This document shows, piece after piece, positions 8,206 to 16,558 of a stretch of 64,000 nt of DNA. Where the stretch lies: positions 94,305-158,304 of the forward strand of contig NZ_LPXO01000010.1 of assembly GCF_001482405.1 (NCBI RefSeq), in the 5' to 3' direction. Below the pieces are notes generated by a model, which had not been told where the DNA came from, ran no database searches, and was given only the letters and a program-made list of their open reading frames with translations. Position numbers and translations under genes: made by a program. The DNA is from Pseudoponticoccus marisrubri. Lineage in GTDB: Bacteria; Pseudomonadota; Alphaproteobacteria; Rhodobacterales; Rhodobacteraceae. The first letter of the stretch is position 1. Each line of letters begins with the position of its first letter.

Positions 8206-8916
8206 TCAGAACCCGACCGCGTAGCCGCCATCGACCGGCAGGTTGACGCCGTTCACATAGGCCGCGCGGTCCGAGGCAAGGTAGAAGACGGCATCGGCCA
8301 CATTGGCCGGCGTGCCGAACTGGTGAGAGGGGATGCGCCCCTCGATCCGCTCGCGCCGGGCCGGGTCCTTGGCCAGCACCGCGCGGGTCATGTCGGTGTC
8401 GATGAAGCCGGGGCTGACCGCGTTGCAGCGGATGCCGAAGGGCGCGGCATCCACGGCGACCGAGCGGGTCAGGCCCACGACGCCGGTCTTGGCGGTCACG
8501 TAGGCGGCGGCCGAGGGCAGCGCCATCACCGCCCCCATCGAGGCGATGTTGACGATGGCGCCGCCGGTGTCGCGATGCAGCGCGACATAGCGGCCGCAGG
8601 CCGCGAACATGGCGCGCAGGTTGATGTCGAGCACGCGGTCAAGCTCGTCCGGCGCCACGTCCCAGACCGGTTTCTTCAGGTGCACCCCGGCATTGTTGAC
8701 CAGCGCCGCGATGGGGCCCACGCGCCCGTGCAGATCGGCCAGCCAGTCCGCGGCACGGTCGGCGGCGATGTCGCATTCGATGAACTGCGCGCCGGTCGTG
8801 TCGACCTCGGCGCGGCTGCGGGCAACGACATACACGTCAAACCCCGCCTCGATGAAGCGCTGCGTCTGGGCCAGGCCCAGCCCCTTGTTTCCCCCGGTGA
8901 TGACGGCTGTGGGCAT
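8206..8916 (-). CDS. Short-chain dehydrogenase/reductase (SDR)
   Basis: A 236-residue classical SDR with the cofactor motif TGGNKGLG at the N-terminus, NNAGV, the active-site YVTAK (Tyr-x3-Lys), and SPGFIDTDM after it. It uses NAD(P)H to reduce or oxidise a hydroxyl/keto group. It lies between the signal-less solute-binding-fold protein (3 bases upstream) and the idonate-dehydrogenase-like gene (10 bases downstream), so the three are almost certainly co-transcribed. By context it may act on a gluconate-like sugar acid. Confidence 0.88.
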   Translation of the reverse strand: MPTAVITGGNKGLGLAQTQRFIEAGFDVYVVARSRAEVDTTGAQFIECDIAADRAADWLADLHGRVGPIAALVNNAGVHLKKPVWDVAPDELDRVLDINLRAMFAACGRYVALHRDTGGAIVNIASMGAVMALPSAAAYVTAKTGVVGLTRSVAVDAAPFGIRCNAVSPGFIDTDMTRAVLAKDPARRERIEGRIPSHQFGTPANVADAVFYLASDRAAYVNGVNLPVDGGYAVGF

Positions 8917-8919
8917 GGG

Positions 8920-10032
8920 TCAGGCCTCCTGCAGGTGATGGCGGTAGAGCATGTCGATCTGCCCGAGGAAGGCCTCCTCGGGGATCGGCTTGCGAAAGAA
9001 ATCCGGCATGATGGCACAGACCGCGTCCACGAAGCCGAGGAACCAGGGCGCGCGCGGCCGGGTCCAGGCATTGTCGATCGTGTGGAACCCGTCCCGGAAA
9101 AAGCCGGCCTGCTGCGGATCCTCCGCCTGCGCCAGCCAGGTGTGGCGGTTGGCGGGCTGGCCGTTATGGGCCAGGTAGACCCCTGACTGCACCGGCTCGG
9201 ACGTGATCCATTGCGCGAAGCGCAGCGCCGCCTCGGGTGCGCCGGTCCGGGCCGAGACGCCGATCCCCGCGCCGCCCAGGATCCCCCGCGGACGTGACGC
9301 CCCGGCGCAGAGCGGCAGGTCGAAATAGCGCACCGGGTGCGGGCGGAACCCCGGCCGGACGTAGTTCACATAGCCGAACAGGCAGGGCGAACAGGCAAAC
9401 TCCTGCGTCGTGGTCAGCGCCTCCAGCACCCTGATCGGGTTCATGTCGACCTGTTCGTCGGGGCCCAGCCGGTAGAGCGCGCGCAGGATGCGCAGCGCGT
9501 AGGCGCCGTTTTCCGGGGACACGAAATGCCGGTCGTCATGGGGCAGATCCTCTTCGCCCCGGCCGGCCACCAGCGTCATCAGCATGTCGAAGGCATCCAC
9601 CGGCAGCAACGGCGTCAGCGGGCGAAACCGCGCCGCGTCCTCGGCAAGGAACTCCTCCCAGGTCCGCGGCAGCGGCGTGCCCATGTCGGGCCGGTACGCG
9701 GCCATCTGGCAGGCCGCGTCCAGGGCATAGGCCCAGCATTGCCCTTGCCACAGGTAGCTTTCCGCCGAGCCGCCCAGCGAGGCCGCGGCATCCGCGGGCG
9801 CCGGCAGCGGCAGCAGCGCGCCGGTCTCGGCGATCTGGCCCACATGCGGATGGTCCAGCACGATGAAGTCATAGCGCGCGGCCAGATCCTCGATCGGCGC
9901 ATCGGCGAAGGCCTGCAGAGAGCGCTTGTCCCAGGTGATCTCGACCCCGGTCTGCGCCGCGTAGGCCTGCGAGGCGGCCACCACCGGGTCGTAGCCGCGG
10001 GGATGATCCCAGGTCATGCCGGTCAGCTTCAT
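8920..10032 (-). CDS. Solute-binding-protein-fold protein lacking a signal peptide (paralogue of 52006-53133)
   Basis: A 370-residue protein resembling type-2 (maltose-binding-like) extracellular solute-binding proteins. Its N-terminus, MKLTGMTWDHPRGYDP, has no hydrophobic segment, Tat motif or lipobox, so it should stay in the cytoplasm. The start at 10032 is fixed by GGAGGG. It is homologous along its length to the product of 52006-53133; shared blocks are GMTW-HPRGYDP, WDKRSLQ-F, YD-IV-DHPH-GQI, GFRPH and a glycine-rich G(I/V)SAR segment. It is the first gene of the SDR/dehydrogenase operon and is divergent from a TRAP/CoA-transferase operon. Role unknown; see findings. Confidence 0.8.
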   Translation of the reverse strand: MKLTGMTWDHPRGYDPVVAASQAYAAQTGVEITWDKRSLQAFADAPIEDLAARYDFIVLDHPHVGQIAETGALLPLPAPADAAASLGGSAESYLWQGQCWAYALDAACQMAAYRPDMGTPLPRTWEEFLAEDAARFRPLTPLLPVDAFDMLMTLVAGRGEEDLPHDDRHFVSPENGAYALRILRALYRLGPDEQVDMNPIRVLEALTTTQEFACSPCLFGYVNYVRPGFRPHPVRYFDLPLCAGASRPRGILGGAGIGVSARTGAPEAALRFAQWITSEPVQSGVYLAHNGQPANRHTWLAQAEDPQQAGFFRDGFHTIDNAWTRPRAPWFLGFVDAVCAIMPDFFRKPIPEEAFLGQIDMLYRHHLQEA

Positions 10033-10199
10033 GCGCCCTCCCTTCCGAACGTCCGAATCCTGCAATGGGCGCCACACTGCCGATTGCGCCGCCTGTTTTC
10101 AAGTATGCAAATTGTTTTGACATGTGGAATATCCGTGATAGGCCAGTGACCGGCAGTGGGCGCCATGGCCCGGATGCCGAGCTGATGGAGGAGGACATG
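10033..10199. promoter_or_regulatory. Divergent promoter region with long-range inverted repeat
   Basis: This gap serves the operon on the left and the TRAP operon on the right. ACTGCCG (10076-10082) is repeated in inverse at 10151-10157, each flanked by GGCGCC, enclosing an AT-rich centre with a TTGACA (10117-10122) that could be a -35 box for the TRAP operon. The IclR gene at 13785 is the obvious candidate regulator, but the binding site is not defined. Confidence 0.4.
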
Positions 10200-11192
10200 A
10201 TGACCATTCGCACCGGCCCCTGCGGCCGCCTGATCGCGGCTGCGCTGCTGGCCCTGACCCCGCTGGGCGCAAGCGCCGCCGACTACACGTTCCGCCTGGC
10301 CCACGTGACCTCGGACAAGGAGCCGGTTCACGAGGCGATGGAGCATTTCGTGCAGAAGGTCGCCGAGCGCACCGATGGCGCGGTCGAGATCCCGATCTTT
10401 CCCAATGCGCAGCTAGGCTCCAACCCCGAGGTGTTCGAGCAGATCCGCGCCGGCGCGCCGGTGATCTCGGTCTCGGATCCCGGCTACCTGTCGGATTTCG
10501 TGGCCGATTTCGGCGTGCTGGGCGGGCCCTACCTGATGGATGACCCGCGCGATTTCGCCAAGATCGTGGACAGCGACCTCTATGCCGAGCTCAAGGACCG
10601 GCTGCGCGAGGAGGCGGGGATCGAGCTTCTGGCGCTGAACTGGCTCTTCGGGTCGCGCCACATGCTGTCCGACAAACCGATCTCCAGCCCCGCCGACACC
10701 GCCGGCATGACCTTCCGCACGCCGCCCAACATCATGTGGGTCGAGACCTTCGACGCCATGGGCGCGCGGCCCACCCAGGTCGCCTGGGGCGAGGTCTATT
10801 CCGCGCTCTCCTCGGGCGTGGTGGACGGGGCCGAGGCGCCGCTGCCCTCGCTCTACGGTGCCAAGCTCTACGAGACCAAGGACACGATCTCGCTCACCGG
10901 GCATTTCAAGGGCTTCACCGGGCTGATCATGAATGCCGACACCTTCGCCGCCCTGCCCGCGGAGGTGCAGCAGGTCATGAACGAAAAGGCGATCGCCGCG
11001 GGCGTCTTCATGACCGACCTGATGCTCAACTCCGAAGAGGAATGGATCGCCAGGCTGGAAGCCGAGGGCGTAACCTTCAACCGCGACGTGGATGTCGCCG
11101 CCTTCCAGGAGGCCACCGCCGGGGTCTATGACAAGTTCCCCGAGTGGTCCGACGGTCTCTACGACCGCGTCCGCGCCATCCTCGACAACTGA
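10200..11192 (+). CDS. dctP: TRAP transporter periplasmic binding subunit (DctP family)
   Basis: A 330-residue secreted binding protein with a signal peptide ending ALTPLGASA before ADYTF. Family features include FRLAHV, a long helical segment, GMTFRTPPNIMWVETFDAMGA, VAWGEVYSALSSGVVDGAE and the usual C-terminal helices. Of two adjacent ATGs (10197 and 10200), the second has better spacing from AGGAGG at 10189-10194. It captures an organic acid (sugar acid, dicarboxylate or keto acid are typical) for the DctQM permease encoded next. It is the first gene of an operon that continues to the CoA-transferase at 15740. Confidence 0.92.
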   Translation: MTIRTGPCGRLIAAALLALTPLGASAADYTFRLAHVTSDKEPVHEAMEHFVQKVAERTDGAVEIPIFPNAQLGSNPEVFEQIRAGAPVISVSDPGYLSDFVADFGVLGGPYLMDDPRDFAKIVDSDLYAELKDRLREEAGIELLALNWLFGSRHMLSDKPISSPADTAGMTFRTPPNIMWVETFDAMGARPTQVAWGEVYSALSSGVVDGAEAPLPSLYGAKLYETKDTISLTGHFKGFTGLIMNADTFAALPAEVQQVMNEKAIAAGVFMTDLMLNSEEEWIARLEAEGVTFNRDVDVAAFQEATAGVYDKFPEWSDGLYDRVRAILDN

Positions 11193-11207
11193 TCCCGGTG
11201 CAACCGA

Positions 11208-11230
11208 CCCGGGCGCGCGCTGCGCCCGGG
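11208..11230 (+). other. Intercistronic GC stem-loop after dctP
   Basis: CCCGGGCGC (11208-11216) pairs perfectly with GCGCCCGGG (11222-11230) around a 5-base loop, between the dctP stop and the dctQ ribosome-binding site. No U-tract. Probably raises dctP message relative to the membrane subunits. Confidence 0.65.
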
Positions 11231-11245
11231 ATGAAAGGAGCGATC

Positions 11246-11737
11246 ATGCAACGCCTAGCGACATGGCTGCACCGCGCCAAAACGCTGGTCAGCTTCTCCG
11301 CCCTCGCCGTGCTGACCGGCTCCGTGCTCTGGGGCGTGCTGACCCGCTACGTCACCGAGAAGCCCGCCGTCTGGACCACCGAGCTGTCGGGCATCCTGTT
11401 CACCAGGGTGGTCTTCATCGGGGCCATGACCGCGCATCGGCAGGGCCGCCACATCCGCGTCACCCTGCTGGTCGACCTGCTGCCCGGCCGGGTGCGGCGC
11501 CTGCTGGGCCTGCTGGCCGATCTCGCCACGCTGGCCTTCCTGGCCTATGTCACCTGGCTGAGCGCGGTGATGATGCAGAAGGGCGCGACACGGCCCTCGC
11601 CGGTGCTGGATATCCCGTTTTCCTGGGTCTACCTCGCCGCGGTGATCGCCTTTGCCGGCATGGCCGTGACGCAGGCGCTGCGCCTGCTGGGGCTGAACGG
11701 GGCGGGCACGGGCGCGGCGGCGGAGACCGCGCCATGA
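11246..11737 (+). CDS. dctQ: TRAP transporter small permease subunit (DctQ family)
   Basis: A 163-residue membrane protein with four predicted helices and the DctQ-type core TTELSGILFTRVVFIGAM followed by GRHIRV. The start at 11246 has AAAGGAG upstream. It associates with the large subunit DctM, whose ATG overlaps this gene's stop codon (ATGA). It couples the periplasmic binding protein to the sodium-driven DctM channel. Confidence 0.9.
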   Translation: MQRLATWLHRAKTLVSFSALAVLTGSVLWGVLTRYVTEKPAVWTTELSGILFTRVVFIGAMTAHRQGRHIRVTLLVDLLPGRVRRLLGLLADLATLAFLAYVTWLSAVMMQKGATRPSPVLDIPFSWVYLAAVIAFAGMAVTQALRLLGLNGAGTGAAAETAP

Positions 11738-13014
11738 GCACCCTGCCCGTCCTGATCCTGCTGCTGGGCATCGCCATCGGCATCCCGGTCGCGCTGGCCA
11801 TCGGCATGGCGGCGCTGGTCTTCTTCCTGACCTCGGGCACGATGCCGCCCGAGATCTTCGTGCAGCGCATGGTGGCGGTGACCCATTCCTTTCCGCTGCT
11901 GGCCGTGCCGCTCTTCGTGATGACGGGCGTGGTGATGAACTTTGCCGGCATCACGCGGCGCATGATGGGCTTTGCCGAATCCATGACCGGCCATTGGCCG
12001 GGCGGGCTGGCGCAGGTCAACGTGCTGCTGTCGACCCTGATGGGCGGGGTGTCGGGCTCGGCCAATGCCGATGCGGCGATGCAGTCCAAGGTGCTGGTCC
12101 CGGAGATGACGCAGCGCGGCTATGACCCGGCCTTTTCCAGCGCGGTGACGGCCTGTTCGGCGATCATCTCGGTCATCATCCCGCCGGGGATCGGGCTGAT
12201 CCTCTACGGTTTCATGGGCGATGTCTCGATCGGGCGGCTGTTCCTGGCCGGCGTGGTGCCGGGCGTGGTGATCTGCGCCGCGATGATGGGCGCGGTGGCG
12301 CTGCGCGCCCGCCAGCTGGGGCTGCGCCCGGCCTTCGACGCGCCTCTGGCCTGGTCTGCGCGGGCGGTGCGGTTCCGCGGCGCCTTCCTGGCGCTGCTGG
12401 TGCCGGTGGGCATCGTCATGGGCATCCGGCTGGGGTTCTTCACCCCGACCGAGGCGGGCGCCATGGCGGTGCTCTTCGCCGTGCTGGTGGGGCTGGCCCA
12501 TGGCGAGCTGAAGCTGGCGCATCTGCGCCCCATCCTGGAACAGACCATGCAGGCCACCGCGGTGATCCTGCTGGTGATCTGCACCGCCAATGCCTTCGGC
12601 TTCTACATGACATGGGAGCAGATCCCCGCGCAGGTCGCCACGGCGATGCTGGCGCTGACCGACAACCCGCTGGCGCTGCTGCTGGTCATCAACCTGCTGC
12701 TGATCCTTGCCGGCATGTTCATCGAGGGCTCGGCCGCGCTGATCCTGCTGACCCCGATCCTGGTGCCCGTGGTGACGAAACTGGGCGTCGACCCGGTGCA
12801 TTTCGGCATCGTCATGGTGTTCAACCTGACCGTGGCGGGCGTGACGCCGCCGCTGGGCACGCTGATGTTCACCACCTGCTCGGTCACCGGCACGCCGATC
12901 GGGCAGTTCATCCGCGCCGCCCTGCCCTTCTACGCGGTGCTCTTCGGGATGCTGATCGTGCTGACCTACCTGCCGCAGCTCTCGCTCTGGCTGCCCAACC
13001 TGCAATTCGACTGA
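11734..13014 (+). CDS. dctM: TRAP transporter large permease subunit (DctM family)
   Basis: A 426-residue, highly hydrophobic protein with about twelve membrane helices. Recognisable DctM segments include PLLAVPLFVMTGVVMN, LMGGVSGSANADAAMQ, SVIIPPGIGLILYG and the C-terminal PPLGTLMFTTCSVTG. It is the ion-coupled translocation subunit. Translation is coupled to dctQ by a 4-base overlap. Nine bases separate it from the downstream enoyl-CoA hydratase, which ties the imported acid to CoA metabolism. Confidence 0.93.
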   Translation: MSTLPVLILLLGIAIGIPVALAIGMAALVFFLTSGTMPPEIFVQRMVAVTHSFPLLAVPLFVMTGVVMNFAGITRRMMGFAESMTGHWPGGLAQVNVLLSTLMGGVSGSANADAAMQSKVLVPEMTQRGYDPAFSSAVTACSAIISVIIPPGIGLILYGFMGDVSIGRLFLAGVVPGVVICAAMMGAVALRARQLGLRPAFDAPLAWSARAVRFRGAFLALLVPVGIVMGIRLGFFTPTEAGAMAVLFAVLVGLAHGELKLAHLRPILEQTMQATAVILLVICTANAFGFYMTWEQIPAQVATAMLALTDNPLALLLVINLLLILAGMFIEGSAALILLTPILVPVVTKLGVDPVHFGIVMVFNLTVAGVTPPLGTLMFTTCSVTGTPIGQFIRAALPFYAVLFGMLIVLTYLPQLSLWLPNLQFD

Positions 13015-13023
13015 GGCCCTCCC

Positions 13024-13788
13024 ATGACCCAGACCCCCGACGGCGCGGTGCGCCTTGAGACCGACGGCCCCGTCGCCGAGATCGTGCTGGACCGCCCGGC
13101 CAAGCACAATGCGCTGACCCCCGCCATGTACCGCCAGATCGCCGCCGCCTGCGCCGAGGTGAACGAGACGCAAGCCGTCCACGCGGTGATCTTCCGCGGC
13201 GCGGGCGACCGTGCCTTCTGCGCGGGCTCGGACGTCAAGGCGCTGGAGGGCTACGCGGATTTCTGGGCTTGGCGCAACCGCTTCGACTACATCCCGCCCA
13301 TCCTGTCGCTGCGCAAGCCCGCCATCGCGGCGGTCAAGGGCTGGGCGCTTGGCGGGGGCCTCGAGATCGCGCTGGCCTGCGACCTGCGCGTCGTGGCGCG
13401 GTCCGCCGTCTTCTCGGCCCCCGAGGTCACGCTGGGCTGGAACGGCGCGGGCGGCGCGGCGCAGCACCTGACCCGGCTCTGCGGGCCGGGACAGGCGATG
13501 AAATACCTGCTGACCGGCGACCGGTTCGATGCCGAGGAGGCCGCGCGCATGGGCATGATTGAGTACCTCGTCGACCCGGGCGAGGAGCTGACCCGCGCCC
13601 GCGCGCTCGCCGCGCAGATCGCCGGATATGCCCCGCATGCCACGCAGGCGGTCAAGGCGGCGGTGCGCGGCGCCATGGACCTGACGCTGGAACAGGGCCT
13701 GCGCAACGAGAACGAGCTCATGTCCCTCTGTTTCGCCAAGGCGGAACAGGCCAGACTGCGCGGGACGCAGCCAGGGGATGAGCCATGA
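13024..13788 (+). CDS. Enoyl-CoA hydratase/isomerase family protein
   Basis: A 254-residue crotonase-fold protein with LDRPAKHNALTP near the N-terminus, an oxyanion-hole segment DRAFCAGSDVKAL, and KPAIAAVKGWALGGGLEIALACDLRV. Members hydrate, dehydrate, isomerise or hydrolyse acyl-CoA thioesters. The acid/base Glu-Glu pair of true hydratases is not obvious: the second position falls in the stretch APEVTLGWNGAGG. So the exact reaction is open. It lies in the TRAP operon with a CaiB/BaiF CoA-transferase, implying that the imported acid is activated to CoA and then modified. Its stop overlaps the IclR start by 4 bases. Confidence 0.85.
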   Translation: MTQTPDGAVRLETDGPVAEIVLDRPAKHNALTPAMYRQIAAACAEVNETQAVHAVIFRGAGDRAFCAGSDVKALEGYADFWAWRNRFDYIPPILSLRKPAIAAVKGWALGGGLEIALACDLRVVARSAVFSAPEVTLGWNGAGGAAQHLTRLCGPGQAMKYLLTGDRFDAEEAARMGMIEYLVDPGEELTRARALAAQIAGYAPHATQAVKAAVRGAMDLTLEQGLRNENELMSLCFAKAEQARLRGTQPGDEP

Positions 13789-14576
13789 CCAAGCCCGACG
13801 AGACCAGGAAGAAATCCACCGTGCCGGCCGTCGAGAAGGCGCTCGACATACTGGAACTGCTGACGGACGCGCCCGCCGGCATGACCATGAACGAGATCGT
13901 CGACGCGCTGGGGCGCACCATGGGCGAGATCTACCGCGTGGTCATCTACCTGACCGAGCGCGGCTACCTGCGGCAGGACCCGCAGACCAGCCGCTATGCG
14001 CTGACGCTGAAACTGTTCGAGCTGTCGCATCGCCACGACCCGACCGAGCGGCTGATCCATGCCGCGCTGCCGCTGATGGAGCGGATCGCCGCGCGCACCA
14101 AGCAATCCTGCCACCTGGGCGTGCTCAACCGCGAGAACGTGCTGGTGCTGACATCGGTGCAAAGCCCCCTGCCCGCCGGCTACGCGGTGCGCACCGGCGC
14201 GCTGTTCCCGGTCGCCCAGACCAGTTCGGGTCACGTGATCCTGGCCTTCTCGGACGCCGACACGCAGGCGCGCCACATCGCCCGCCAGCCCGAGGATGCG
14301 CGCGAGGCGCTGCGCGACCGGCTGGCCCGGATCCGCGCCGACGGGTTCGAGGACGTGCCCAGCACGATGATCGCCGGGGTGCGCAACCTCTGCGTGCCGG
14401 TCTTCGACGCGCGCGGCGTGGTCGCGGCGATCACCTCGGGCTTCATCCGCCAGCTGGGCGAGGGCGCCACCGCCGAGGACACGCTGGCCACCATCCGTCT
14501 GACCGCGCTGGACCTGTCCCGCGCGCTTGGCTTCAACCCCGAGAGCAGCCCGCACGGGCCCGCGCTCACCTCCTGA
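13785..14576 (+). CDS. IclR-family transcriptional regulator
   Basis: A 263-residue regulator. Residues about 14-75 form a winged helix-turn-helix (VEKALDILELL, then TMNEIVDALGRTMGEIYRVV). The rest is the IclR effector domain, with QSCHLGVLNRENVLVL and GALFPVAQTSSGHVILAF. It is embedded in the TRAP/CoA-transferase operon, so it most likely senses the imported acid or its metabolite and controls this operon and perhaps the divergent one at 10033. It is distinct from the IclR protein at 55387-56211. Confidence 0.9.
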   Translation: MTKPDETRKKSTVPAVEKALDILELLTDAPAGMTMNEIVDALGRTMGEIYRVVIYLTERGYLRQDPQTSRYALTLKLFELSHRHDPTERLIHAALPLMERIAARTKQSCHLGVLNRENVLVLTSVQSPLPAGYAVRTGALFPVAQTSSGHVILAFSDADTQARHIARQPEDAREALRDRLARIRADGFEDVPSTMIAGVRNLCVPVFDARGVVAAITSGFIRQLGEGATAEDTLATIRLTALDLSRALGFNPESSPHGPALTS

Positions 14577-14588
14577 CAAGGACATCCC

Positions 14589-15740
14589 ATGACCCCCGAC
14601 ACGACCGCCCTGCCGCTTGCCGGCCTTCGCGTTCTGGATTTCGCGCAATTCCTCGCCGGCCCGGTGGCGGCGCTGCGGCTGAGCGACCTGGGCGCCGAGG
14701 TGATCAAGGTCGAGCGCCCGCAGGGCGGCGACCTGTGCCGGTCCATGGTGGTCAACGACCAGCGGCTGGGGGGCGACAGCCTTGTCTTCCACACCTTCAA
14801 CCGCGGCAAGAAGAGCGTCGCCGCCGATCTCAAGCAGCCCGCCGATCTCGACCGGGTGCGCGCGCTGGTCGCCGGGGCCGACGTGATGATCCACAATTTC
14901 CGCCCCGGCGTGATGGAGCGGATCGGGCTGGGCTTTGCCGAGGTGCAGGCGCTGAACCCGCGGCTGGTCTACGGCTCGGTGACCGGCTACGGCACCTCCG
15001 GCCCGTGGCGCGACAAGCCGGGGCAGGACCTGCTGGTGCAGGCGCTCTCGGGCATCGCCTGGCTGAACGGCAACGCGGCCGACGGGCCGGTGCCCACCGG
15101 TTTCGCCATGCTCGACGTGGCCACGGCGGGGCACCTGGTGCAGGGGATCCTCGCCTGCCTGGTGCGGCGCGGCATCACCGGGCGCGGCGGGCTGGTCGAG
15201 GTCGACCTGATGTCGGCCGCGCTCGACATGACCTTCGAACAGCTGACCTGTTTCCTGAACGACGACAGCGGCGCCGCCCCGATGCGCCACGCGCAGGGCA
15301 ATGCCAACCCCTACCAGCCCGCCCCCTACGGCGTGTACCGCGCGGGCGATGGCTGGATGGCGCTGGCCATGGCGCCGCTGGCCCGGCTGGCCGAGCTGCT
15401 GGACGCGCCGCGGATCGCCGCATTCCCGCAGGACGACGCCTTTGCCCGGCTGGACGAGATCAAGGCCGTGGTCGGCGAGGTGCTGGCCACGCGGCCGGTG
15501 CAGCACTGGCTGGACATCCTCGAACCCGCAGGGATCTGGTGCGCCCCGGTGCTGGACTGGCCGGCCTTCACCCGGTCCGAGGGCTTCGCCGCGCTGGACC
15601 CGGTGCAGACAATCCGCACCGCAGAGGGCGACGAGGCCCGCACCACCCGCTGCCCCATCCGTATCGACGGAAGCACCCTGCAGAACCCCGCCGCCGCCCC
15701 GGCGCTCGGCGCCGATACCGACGCGCTGCTGACCGGCTGA
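14589..15740 (+). CDS. CaiB/BaiF family (class III) CoA-transferase
   Basis: A 383-residue class III CoA-transferase with N-terminal GLRVLDFAQFLAGP, EVIKVERPQGGD, the conserved NFRPGVMERIGLG, and the probable nucleophilic Asp in DKPGQDLLVQALSG. These enzymes move CoA between carboxylic acids through aspartyl-CoA thioester intermediates. It is the last gene of the TRAP operon and is followed by a strong terminator. It is paralogous to the two transferases at 50861-52009 and 53124-54287. By context it activates the acid brought in by DctPQM. Confidence 0.9.
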   Translation: MTPDTTALPLAGLRVLDFAQFLAGPVAALRLSDLGAEVIKVERPQGGDLCRSMVVNDQRLGGDSLVFHTFNRGKKSVAADLKQPADLDRVRALVAGADVMIHNFRPGVMERIGLGFAEVQALNPRLVYGSVTGYGTSGPWRDKPGQDLLVQALSGIAWLNGNAADGPVPTGFAMLDVATAGHLVQGILACLVRRGITGRGGLVEVDLMSAALDMTFEQLTCFLNDDSGAAPMRHAQGNANPYQPAPYGVYRAGDGWMALAMAPLARLAELLDAPRIAAFPQDDAFARLDEIKAVVGEVLATRPVQHWLDILEPAGIWCAPVLDWPAFTRSEGFAALDPVQTIRTAEGDEARTTRCPIRIDGSTLQNPAAAPALGADTDALLTG

Positions 15741-15744
15741 GGTC

Positions 15745-15771
15745 GCGCGGCCCCTCTCACACGGGCCGCGC
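15745..15771. terminator. Bidirectional GC-rich terminator hairpin between convergent operons
   Basis: GCGCGGCCC (15745-15753) pairs perfectly with GGGCCGCGC (15763-15771). It lies directly after the CoA-transferase stop and just after the 3' end of the convergent SDR gene. No long U-tract, as is common in high-GC genomes. Confidence 0.65.
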
Positions 15772-15784
15772 CCCGACCCGCCGG

Positions 15785-16537
15785 TCAGTAGGTGGCGCGG
15801 CCGCCGGAGAGGTCGAAGACGGCGCCGGTGGTGTAGGAGCATTCGGCGCTGCACATCCAGCCGACCATGGCGGCGATCTCTTCGACCGTGCCCATGCGGC
15901 CCATCGGAATCTTGGCCAGCATGTAGCCGATCTGTTCCTCGGTCACGTCCTCCAGCATCTCGGTCCGGATGACCGCCGGGCAGACCACGTTGACGCGGAT
16001 GCCGCTTTGCGCCAGCTCCTTGCCGAGGCTCTTGGTCAGCGCGATCACCCCCGCCTTGGAGACCGAGTAGGCCGAGGCGTTGGGGTTGCCGTCCTTGCCC
16101 GCGATCGAGGCGATGTTGACGATGCGCCCGTAATCGGCCCGCGCCATGTAGGGCACCAGTGCGCGGCAGGTGTGGAAGATGCCGGTCAGGTTGACATTCA
16201 TCACCGCGGCCCAGGTGTCGAGCGGGTAGTCGGTGACCGGCAGGTTCACCCCGGCGATCCCGGCGGAATTGACCAGCAGGTCGATCCCGCCCATGCGCCC
16301 GGCGGCGGCCTGCGCGCCCGCCTCGACCGAGGCGTAATCCGAGACATCGACCACGTCATGGCCCACCGGGCCGCGCCCGGCCAGCGCGGTCTCGGCCCGG
16401 GCAAGCGCGCCGGCGTTGATGTCCCAGAGCGTGACCGCGGCGCCGCTGTCCAGCAGGCGCTGCGCGATGGCAAAGCCCATGCCGCGGGCGCCGCCGGTGA
16501 TGACGGCGCGCTTGCCGTCGAGATCCAGTTGGTTCAT
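15785..16537 (-). CDS. Short-chain dehydrogenase/reductase (SDR), last gene of LacI-controlled ABC operon
   Basis: A 250-residue classical SDR with ITGGARGMGFA (cofactor loop), DINAGAL, NSAGIAGVN, active-site Ser and YSVSK (Tyr-x3-Lys), and CPAVIRTEM. It likely oxidises or reduces a sugar-derived hydroxyl with NAD(P). It follows the ABC ATPase by 21 bases and ends close to the shared terminator at 15745-15771. With the FAH hydrolase, enolase paralogue and kinase upstream it forms a plausible catabolic route. Confidence 0.88.
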   Translation of the reverse strand: MNQLDLDGKRAVITGGARGMGFAIAQRLLDSGAAVTLWDINAGALARAETALAGRGPVGHDVVDVSDYASVEAGAQAAAGRMGGIDLLVNSAGIAGVNLPVTDYPLDTWAAVMNVNLTGIFHTCRALVPYMARADYGRIVNIASIAGKDGNPNASAYSVSKAGVIALTKSLGKELAQSGIRVNVVCPAVIRTEMLEDVTEEQIGYMLAKIPMGRMGTVEEIAAMVGWMCSAECSYTTGAVFDLSGGRATY

Positions 16538-16558
16538 GTCCGGTGTCCTTGTGTGGTC

